A DNA stretch of 15,463 bases. Origin: Fibrobacterota bacterium. GTDB taxonomy: Bacteria > Fibrobacterota > Chitinivibrionia > Chitinivibrionales > Chitinispirillaceae. Of the stretch, positions 7,377 through 13,402 are shown piece after piece. The notes under the pieces are model-generated. The model had not been told where the DNA came from. It did not search any database and saw only the letters and a program-made list of their open reading frames with translations. The stretch spans positions 1 through 15,463 of the forward strand of contig JAEZKP010000096.1 in the NCBI GenBank assembly GCA_023436145.1. Direction: 5' to 3'. Made by a program: the position numbers and the translations under genes. Numbering within the stretch: position 1 is the stretch's first letter; every line of letters begins with the position of its first letter.

Positions 7377-7955
7377 ATGAAAATTCTCACATTTCTTCTT
7401 TTTGTTTGCACTGTTATCTGTCATGGCCAGCAAGCAATGGAACCCTGGGAACGGCTGGGGCTGTCCAAAACAGAATGGATAATGATTGAGGAAAACCATA
7501 TGCCTATGAGCAAGGTAGAGGGGCTGCTTAAGGCAGGTATAGGCATCAGTGAGTACTTTAATAAACCGTGGAACGAACTTAATTTGACAGAACAGAAATG
7601 GATCGAAAAGAAACGGTCCGGAATGAGCAGCTATGACATAGAAATTGAAGCCAAAGCCACTAATGCAGGCTGGAAAAGCGAAATGCAAAGTGGTTTTCGT
7701 TCGGAGATGAGCGGAGTTTCAAAAAATGGCGAAAACTTTTCTGCCCTTATTCCAGGCTTTCAACAATTCAAAACCGGCAATGTTGCCAAAGGAGTTATCA
7801 TGTCTTCGATAGCCGCAGGAGCTATCGGCTGGTGTATCGCAGGAAGCATTTCCAACAAACGGTTCAATTCTCTGCCTGTTTTTGCAATTCTGGTTCCGGA
7901 TATAGTCTGGAGCTACATTGATTACAAGATTTCCAAGAGGCGTAATAACCAGTGA
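7377..7955 (+). CDS. Secreted/membrane protein with two Pro-Trp repeats and a DUF5683-like end
   Basis: A 192-aa protein with a signal peptide (MKILTFLLFVCTVICHG, cut near residue 17-20). Residues 23-34 (PWERLGLSKTEW) and 64-75 (PWNELNLTEQKW) are two copies of a P-W-x2-L-x-L-x4-W repeat spaced 41 residues apart, each followed by an amphipathic helix with M-x3-(K/D)-(V/I). After a linker come PGFQQFKTGNVAKGV (126-140) and two hydrophobic segments (about 138-158 and 164-182). This matches the 'PG.GQ...G...KG' pattern of the DUF5683-type small membrane domain. The protein is therefore probably periplasmic with a membrane-anchored C-terminus. GGAAG precedes the ATG. The stop overlaps the next gene's GTG start. 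I know no function for the family. Confidence 0.65.
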   Translation: MKILTFLLFVCTVICHGQQAMEPWERLGLSKTEWIMIEENHMPMSKVEGLLKAGIGISEYFNKPWNELNLTEQKWIEKKRSGMSSYDIEIEAKATNAGWKSEMQSGFRSEMSGVSKNGENFSALIPGFQQFKTGNVAKGVIMSSIAAGAIGWCIAGSISNKRFNSLPVFAILVPDIVWSYIDYKISKRRNNQ

Positions 7956-8647
7956 CAACTGTATTTTTAACCGAAAAACAATGCTATGCCTGTGGCAGCA
8001 AAAGCCAGTATCCTTTGGTTGATCTCACCTTAAGTATTATTGGTCCCAGAGATCTTGATGGCCGGCCATCACTTATCCAACGCTCCTCTGTTTATCTCTG
8101 GATTCAGCGCTGCTTTGAGTGCGGATACTGTGCTCCAGAAATATCCCAGGGCACTGCTGAAGAGATCCGTATCATAGAAAAATCGGAATACCAGCTCCAG
8201 CTCAACGATAAAGAGTACCCCGATACAGCCAACTCTTTTCTATGCCATTCTATTATTATGGAACAAACCAATTTGTTTGCGGATTCAGGATGGGCTGCAG
8301 TCTTTGCAGCCTGGATCTGTGATGATAACGGGTATAGCCAGTCAGCAATCGAATGTAGAGAAAAAGCTCTAAATCTGTTCTCAAAGGCAAAAGAACAGGG
8401 ACAGGGCTTTGGGGAAAGCCCCGCAGAGGAACAGCTTTATCTGGCAGATCTGCATAGAAGGAGCGGACATTTTGAACAAGCAGCTCTGATTTGCGAACTC
8501 CAACTTCAACAAAGCCATCCTGAACGAATATTCGATTTATTCTGTCTGGAGAAGAAGCTTATAGACAAAAAAGACAGCGGATGCCATAACGACAGTGAAA
8601 TTGACGAACTGAATATAGATGCCTTTCAAGACTCATCAACTTTGTAA
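7952..8647 (+). CDS. Zinc-ribbon protein with TPR-like region (DUF2225-like)
   Basis: A 231-aa cytoplasmic protein starting with GTG at 7952 inside the stop of the previous gene (GTGA overlap), so the two are translated as a unit. A zinc-ribbon is formed by CYAC (C11, C14) and CFECGYC (C54, C57, with a further C60). The intervening DLDGRPS...YLWIQRC is typical of the DUF2225-like family of Cys-rich proteins. Residues about 100-195 are helical with TPR-like spacing (WAAVFAAWICDDNGY, then SAIECREKALNLF; EEQLYLADLHRRSG, then QAALICELQLQ). The acidic tail has no clear structure. It probably binds a protein partner; the co-translated membrane protein is the obvious candidate. The function of the family is not known to me. 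Confidence 0.65.
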   Translation: MTTVFLTEKQCYACGSKSQYPLVDLTLSIIGPRDLDGRPSLIQRSSVYLWIQRCFECGYCAPEISQGTAEEIRIIEKSEYQLQLNDKEYPDTANSFLCHSIIMEQTNLFADSGWAAVFAAWICDDNGYSQSAIECREKALNLFSKAKEQGQGFGESPAEEQLYLADLHRRSGHFEQAALICELQLQQSHPERIFDLFCLEKKLIDKKDSGCHNDSEIDELNIDAFQDSSTL

Positions 8648-8690
8648 GCTATTATTATCTGCATCAATCTAAACTGCTGAATTCAGGTAA

Positions 8691-8721
8691 AATAACCCGG
8701 GTATGACGGATCCGGGGTATT
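8691..8721 (-). terminator. Intrinsic terminator of the M23 peptidase gene
   Basis: Arms 8691-8700 and 8712-8721 pair at nine of ten positions with an 11-base loop. On the minus strand the GC-rich stem (CCCGG core) is followed by TTATTTTA. It starts one base after the TAG stop of the peptidase gene. The converging zinc-ribbon gene may use it too, but it lacks a T-run in that direction. Confidence 0.6.
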
Positions 8722-9591
8722 CTAATTGCCAGTCCTTACCACAAGATTTCTTCCGATTTTAAGAGTAGTCTGAGGGGTGATATCATTCAGATTACATATT
8801 TTTTTTATAGTTGTACGGTAACGTTTTGCTATACTGCCCAGATTATCCCCCTTTTTAATTTTATGCGTAACTGTTTTCCTTGCCTGATTGAGGTAAGCGA
8901 AATCATCTTTATACAATTTGAGTGTGTCACTTTTTAATCTGAAATTTTCAAAATCAATGATTAAGTTAGGATCGAATGGCTCACCATAATAGCGCATTTC
9001 AAAATGCAGATGAGAACCAGAAGCCCTCCCGGTTCTTCCCCCCAGACCGATAACATCACCGGCCTTTATTTTTTTATTGGGAACCGTCATGGTCTTTGAC
9101 AAGTGACCATAAATAGTCTCCAGACCCCAGCTATGCCTTATCACTACTACCCTGCCGTAGCCATACCGGTCATTTATAACAGCTCTTACAATCCCGTCAA
9201 AAGCAGCCAGCACCGAGTCCCCGGTATTTAACTTGATATCAATACCATAATGCCAAAGCCAGGAATCGCGTCTTCCGAAATTTGAGGTGATCCGCCCCAT
9301 GAAGGGGTGAATGTAATACCTGTTCCTGGAGGTGTCTGCTATAACGATTTTCACTGTATCAAATAGATAGCTGCAGTCGATCCTCCCGGAGTTCACTCTG
9401 CTGTTGCTCCATGCAAATGTATCGATATCAGAATAAGCATTATCATAAAGCGAGTCGATTCTCTGCTGGAAGTCGTTTTCATCAATGTTTTCAATTTCTG
9501 AAGAATCAATGCTTTGCGGCTGAAACCCGGTACCATGGAGGTTACCTGCAGCTATGCATACTACAATCATCATCAGCAACAAATGAAACAT
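8722..9591 (-). CDS. Secreted M23 (LytM) peptidase with C-terminal LysM domain
   Basis: A 289-aa cell-wall endopeptidase-type protein. The N-terminus is a signal peptide (hydrophobic 3-15). Residues about 92-210 form the LytM/M23 domain with the full metal site: H114 and D118 in HYGID, H163 in YGHL, and H194/H196 in GSHLHFE. These are the residues that bind zinc in active members, so it should cut peptidoglycan cross-bridges. Residues 243-286 form one LysM peptidoglycan-binding repeat (THKIKKGDNLGSIAKRY ... LKIGRNLVV). The LysM-after-M23 order is less common than LysM first. The start ATG at 9591 has CCGGAA upstream. An intrinsic terminator adjoins the stop. It is alone in its transcript. Likely role: envelope remodelling or daughter-cell separation. 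Confidence 0.85.
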   Translation of the reverse strand: MFHLLLMMIVVCIAAGNLHGTGFQPQSIDSSEIENIDENDFQQRIDSLYDNAYSDIDTFAWSNSRVNSGRIDCSYLFDTVKIVIADTSRNRYYIHPFMGRITSNFGRRDSWLWHYGIDIKLNTGDSVLAAFDGIVRAVINDRYGYGRVVVIRHSWGLETIYGHLSKTMTVPNKKIKAGDVIGLGGRTGRASGSHLHFEMRYYGEPFDPNLIIDFENFRLKSDTLKLYKDDFAYLNQARKTVTHKIKKGDNLGSIAKRYRTTIKKICNLNDITPQTTLKIGRNLVVRTGN

Positions 9592-9780
9592 TTTATTCCG
9601 GAAAAAGCAATTGATATTCTATTTTGACATTACACATCTGCCCGATAAACAATACTGACTACCTGATTTATTTTTGTGCACAGGAATCAGTGTTTTTTAA
9701 CTCATTCTGAACAGATATCATTTAATATAATCATTCTATTACTGGTAGGATTATTTTTTTTAAATATCAGGGTCTTTGGG

Positions 9781-11622
9781 TTATAGGGTGAAATAAAAGG
9801 TTGCGCCTCGATTTTTACTGGCCTGGGCCCAGATCTTTCCTCCATGTTTTATTATGATTCTGTAAACTGTAGCCAACCCCACTCCGGTACCTTCGAATTC
9901 AGATTCACGGTGTAATCTGTGGAAGGGCTGAAAGAGCTGCTCTTTATATTTCATTTCGAAACCGGCACCGTTGTCACTTACATGATAGACTGCCTTTTCA
10001 CCCTTTAAGTCAGCACCGAATCCGATTACAGGGTTTTCTGTCTTACCGGTAAATTTCCAGGAGTTACTCAACAGATTTTCCAGGACAATTTTTATCAGCC
10101 CCGGGTCACAATTGGCAAAAATATCCTGCTGTATATTTATCCGGACTGCCCGTTCCGGTTCACGCCTGCGCAGAGTATTAATGATGTCTCTGGCTATAAT
10201 GCTTAAATTAACATTTTTCCGGTGCAGTTCTGATCTGGACACTTTTGACAAGGTTAACAAATCGCCAATCAGCTCATTCATCCGGTTCGCAGATTTCTTT
10301 ATAATTGACAAATATTCTTTACCGTCACTGTTGAGTACATTTGCATATTCATCCTGTATCAGCTCACAATAAGCCTGTATTGTATGCAAAGGTGAACGCA
10401 GATCATGCGAAACAGAGTGACTGAATTCGGACAGTTCACGATTTGATTCCTGTAGACGATTGTTAAGTCTTACTATCTTTTTTTCCCAGTTCTGACGTTC
10501 GGTGATATCAGTTACCATCCCCAGCTTTACATGAAACTGTCCTGCTTTGTCATTAAGATTGCTTTCAGATTCAATTACCGGGATCAGTGTTCCGTCACTT
10601 TTTCGCAGATTTTTCTGGCGTATACCTCTTATTCTGCGATCGGCCCCATGAAATGCTTTCTGTTCCTCATCCAGAAATTCACATACATCCTTTCCCTTAA
10701 GCTCATCTGAACGATAACCCAGCATCTGAGCCATTCTCTGGTTGGTATAGTAAATCCTGTGGTTCTCACCAATCAGCCAGATCCCTTCCTGTGCAGTTTC
10801 CACTATCGATCGATAATATTTTTCGCTCTCTTTTAACTCATCCTCCACTTTAATACGCTTCTCGATCTGCGTTTTCAATCCTTCATTTGCTTCGGATAAG
10901 GCAATTGTTCTCTCGTTGACTTTCTTTTCCAGGTCAGCACGGGATTTGAGCAATTCAGATTCGGCTTGTTTGCGTCGATTGATTTCCAAGGTTGCTTTTT
11001 CATTGGAATCTCTAAGGTATTGGATCAGATCCTCATTTTTAAAGACCAAGCTGAAATTGGAGCTTATTATCCTGTAGTTGGTTTCTGCTGAAAAACTGAT
11101 TAGTGCAGTAAAAAGCATTAACATTATTGCAATAGCCAGATGAATCGGAGTGCCCATTATAAAAAACAGAACGATCTGAGGTACCAAAGTAGGCAGAGTG
11201 AAGCCGTAATATGTTTTTCTTAATGCAGAATAAGTCGCTGCAGCTCCGGCACTCATCCCCCCCAAAACCACAGCTACTATCATTTGATAAGCGACAAAAT
11301 TGTGAAGCAGCCCGAAAAAAGCAGCCCCCCCCCATAAAGATCCGGATATAACTAAAAAAACGGTTGAGAGTATCTCCCATCTTTTAACATGCTGGAACTT
11401 TTGGGTGTCCATTTTAAAAATGGTAACCAGCACCATTCTTATTACCGCAAAAATCAAATGAGCTATCAGCCAGCTCAAGATCCAGATATTGGGAACAATA
11501 CTCCATAATAAAACAGAGACAATACCACTGTTCACCACAGTAGCAACAATCCCTATTGGTAAGAGGCTGAAAATTAAATTCACCTTTTTTGCCAATACCA
11601 GATCATTTATGCTATCCTTCAA
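9781..11622 (-). CDS. Membrane-bound PAS sensor histidine kinase
   Basis: A 613-aa kinase from TTG at 11622, chosen because AGGA lies 7 bases upstream. The frame is open to 11994, but that part is antisense to another gene and low-quality protein. Order: 5-6 membrane helices (about 14-64, 84-130, 143-175) forming a small integral sensor; a coiled coil (about 205-265) with many Glu and Lys; a PAS domain (about 268-378, ending GMVTDITERQ); HisKA with phospho-acceptor H406 in SVSHDLRSPLHT; and HATPase with the N box ENLLSNSWK (N516, N520), DNGAGF (550-555) and GTGVGLA (578-584). The HDLRSPL motif and PAS-HisKA pairing are typical of phytochrome-like light/redox kinases. No response regulator gene is adjacent, so it is an orphan. 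It diverges from the truncated esterase stub; both promoters should lie at 11623-11755. Confidence 0.88.
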   Translation of the reverse strand: MKDSINDLVLAKKVNLIFSLLPIGIVATVVNSGIVSVLLWSIVPNIWILSWLIAHLIFAVIRMVLVTIFKMDTQKFQHVKRWEILSTVFLVISGSLWGGAAFFGLLHNFVAYQMIVAVVLGGMSAGAAATYSALRKTYYGFTLPTLVPQIVLFFIMGTPIHLAIAIMLMLFTALISFSAETNYRIISSNFSLVFKNEDLIQYLRDSNEKATLEINRRKQAESELLKSRADLEKKVNERTIALSEANEGLKTQIEKRIKVEDELKESEKYYRSIVETAQEGIWLIGENHRIYYTNQRMAQMLGYRSDELKGKDVCEFLDEEQKAFHGADRRIRGIRQKNLRKSDGTLIPVIESESNLNDKAGQFHVKLGMVTDITERQNWEKKIVRLNNRLQESNRELSEFSHSVSHDLRSPLHTIQAYCELIQDEYANVLNSDGKEYLSIIKKSANRMNELIGDLLTLSKVSRSELHRKNVNLSIIARDIINTLRRREPERAVRINIQQDIFANCDPGLIKIVLENLLSNSWKFTGKTENPVIGFGADLKGEKAVYHVSDNGAGFEMKYKEQLFQPFHRLHRESEFEGTGVGLATVYRIIIKHGGKIWAQASKNRGATFYFTL

Positions 11623-11755
11623 ACACGATTCCTTTCTGGCAGAAGCAAAAATTTCAATCGAAAATGTGATTACAACCTGAATGCCTGTTTTATTTTGTAG
11701 AAAGCAAAGTGAATACCCTAGTATATAGTGGATAAAAAACGGAGGACCGGTGAAT

Positions 11756-12115
11756 ATGAGCGGTAATATACCAGTCTTAAAAATACGATTTTCATTTATC
11801 GTCCTATTTAGCCTCCTCTTTGCAGCATCAGCCGATAACAGAATCTCCATTAGCGGAACAGTCAAAAACGGTGAAGGGGGCGCCATAGCCACGGCTAAGG
11901 TGTCCCTGCTCTCAGATACAATGCAGCAAAGCAACACCAACGCCAATGGAGAATTCATCATCAGCAATACTGCAGTAGTAAATCTGGGCGCCAAACCGGC
12001 CTACCAGTTTCTGCAAGCAGAAGAAAACCTGGGGGTACATTTCCGGGAAGGGAGTCACGGCATGACCTCTGAGGACTGGACTGCTCTCCTTGATTTTGCC
12101 GATCAGAAATACTGA
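11756..12115 (+). CDS. Secreted-enzyme stub: regulatory module joined to the last part of a CE15-like esterase
   Basis: A 119-aa protein from ATG at 11756 (GGAGG 10 bases upstream; a GTG at 11750 is too close). Residues 8-27 are a signal peptide. Residues 30-75 (ISISGTVKNGEGGAIATA, then KVSLLSDTMQQSNTNANG) are a carboxypeptidase-regulatory-like beta module of the kind that opens secreted enzymes in Fibrobacterota. After about residue 76 the text switches to PAYQFLQAEENLGVHFREG and HGMTSEDWTALLDFADQKY. This is the C-terminus of a glucuronoyl-esterase-like (CE15) alpha/beta hydrolase, including what should be its catalytic His (H101). The Ser nucleophile, the acid and roughly 300 or more residues between are absent, so it cannot be an active esterase. 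The joint is in frame. This is most simply an internal in-frame deletion in a full-length gene; a sequencing or assembly collapse is an alternative. Confidence 0.6.
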   Translation: MSGNIPVLKIRFSFIVLFSLLFAASADNRISISGTVKNGEGGAIATAKVSLLSDTMQQSNTNANGEFIISNTAVVNLGAKPAYQFLQAEENLGVHFREGSHGMTSEDWTALLDFADQKY

Positions 12116-12329
12116 AAAAAGGAGGAAACAGAAGGTTCGATATAATCCCTTCCGCAGAGAGGCTTAAGTGAAGTTTTACTCTTCATAACTGTTTTTATCT
12201 CATGACAATATGAGAATTTAAAAATATCATCATTCAAAGCCACTACCGCCCTGCATCAGACAATCCATTGCGGCATCATTTGACAGGTCATTGACAGAAG
12301 TGTCTGGTCTATTGTTTATAAATTTATCT
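12116..12329 (+). other. Non-coding gap with an orphan Shine-Dalgarno sequence
   Basis: Directly after the stub's TGA stands A6-GGAGG (GGAGG at 12121-12125) followed by AAACAGAAGG, a textbook ribosome site. No ATG, GTG or TTG opens a frame longer than a few codons within 20 bases, and no gene follows on this strand. A weak CTCAT/ATGAG inverted repeat is at 12199-12214. The next gene on this strand may have been deleted or moved. Confidence 0.35.
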
Positions 12330-13046
12330 TTATTTTTTAGTATTCGATAATAGAAATAATATTTTATCGGCTTGTGAAAAAGACAAGGCTCTCAGAAGGT
12401 GAGATACTTTCCGCGCAGAAAGCAGATTATAAAGGTGTTTAAAAAACCCACGCTTTTTTAAGCGGAGGATTTTAAATTCATGAATGCTGAAATGTTTCAA
12501 TAAATCCGATTCCCTGAAATGATATGGGTGACCTTGATCTACCTTAAAAATCTCCAGAAGATTGGCAAGAAGAATTCCCCATTGAGTATGAGTAAAGTTT
12601 CGCAAATATATGATGCCCCCCGGCTTTAATACCCGTTTCATTTCACTGAAAACAGCATCTATATTTTCACAGTGATCTAAAATATTATCGATTATTAAAA
12701 AATCGAAACTATTATCAGTATAAGGCAGATACTCTGCCTGAGCAGCCGCATATTTAACCTCAGAATCCCGGATTTCCCTGCAACGGCTTTGTGTTCCATA
12801 GAAATGTTCCAGGGGATCAATCGCAAATCTATGATTTGAAGGCAGGTAGGTTAGTATCCCGGCAGGGCCGGATCCGATTTCAAGAATGCGTGTTTGGGAG
12901 TCAATCGATGCTACACCATTTATTTCAATTAAAAGATCACCGGCAAACCTTTTAAAGTAATTGAAATCGATTGCATCGATCTGTTTTTCCCACCAGGATT
13001 TTTCACTCTGCTGTGCAAGTATCCATCGTTTTTTAAATAAAGACAT
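12330..13046 (-). CDS. Class I SAM-dependent methyltransferase (UbiE/Methyltransf_11-like)
   Basis: A 238-aa soluble methyltransferase from ATG at 13046 (an in-frame TTG at 13061 with GGAA upstream is a possible alternative). Motif I is ILEIGSGPAG (54-63), the SAM-ribose acid is D77 in AIDPLEHFY, the adenine-contact stretch is AAQAEYLPYTDNSFDF (101-116), and the post-motif region is MKRVLKPGGIIYLRNF (136-151). The C-terminal half (about 155-215) is basic and hydrophobic, which could suit a lipid, quinone or glycan substrate, but the acceptor cannot be named from sequence. The frame is intact and well formed. It stands alone, converging on the stub gene, and the remnant of an outer-membrane protein lies upstream of its start. 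Confidence 0.75.
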   Translation of the reverse strand: MSLFKKRWILAQQSEKSWWEKQIDAIDFNYFKRFAGDLLIEINGVASIDSQTRILEIGSGPAGILTYLPSNHRFAIDPLEHFYGTQSRCREIRDSEVKYAAAQAEYLPYTDNSFDFLIIDNILDHCENIDAVFSEMKRVLKPGGIIYLRNFTHTQWGILLANLLEIFKVDQGHPYHFRESDLLKHFSIHEFKILRLKKRGFFKHLYNLLSARKVSHLLRALSFSQADKILFLLSNTKK

Positions 13047-13213
13047 GAGGCACGCTCTCAACGTAAAATTCCAAATATATTTCCTGTTGAATGGGAAAGC
13101 AAAGATTGATGAACTGATAACCAGGCAAACTAACCTGGAATTGTACTATGATTTCCTCTTTCCCGGATTTTAACAACTATAATGTAAAGCTGAGAGGCAG
13201 TAACACCTAATCA

Positions 13214-13380
13214 TTAAAACCAGATACTCAACTGCAGCTTAAATCTTTCCTTCCTGGCGGTGCTGAATTCTGATGTAAAATATATACCTGCGGCACTGCG
13301 TTAATATTGACATCCGGAACCAGCATTACACAATCGCCTTTTCAATCGATAACCAATTCACCAGCGAAACTCTTGATAAA
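13214..13380 (-). pseudogene. Decayed C-terminal end of an outer-membrane beta-barrel protein
   Basis: The minus strand reads FIKSFAGELVID, then a TGA, then KGDCVMLVPDVNINA. After a one-frame shift near 13285-13290 it reads AAGIYFTSEFSTARKERFKLQLSIWF followed by a TAA at 13214-13216. The last strand alternates hydrophobic residues and ends Trp-Phe, the C-terminal signature recognised by the outer-membrane assembly machinery (an aromatic, usually Phe, last residue). With one stop and one frameshift in about 165 bases, and the 5' part missing, this is a pseudogene. It lies 20 bases downstream of the GH45 gene, so it may be the 3' end of a barrel gene that once shared an operon with it. Confidence 0.5.
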
Positions 13381-13402
13381 TTATGGCTGGTTCCGGTAAA
13401 TT

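Noticed and set aside
8722..9591. Treating the M23 peptidase as a phage lysin or bacteriocin
   Set aside because: It has a signal peptide and LysM domain and no phage neighbours, which fits an ordinary envelope hydrolase.
11623..11994. N-terminal extension of the histidine kinase frame
   Set aside because: It has no ribosome site, runs antisense through the secreted stub gene and its divergent promoter region, and reads as poor protein; the TTG at 11622 has AGGA at proper spacing.
12961..13173. Plus-strand open frame overlapping the methyltransferase start
   Set aside because: About half is antisense to the methyltransferase and the rest lacks coding character or a ribosome site.
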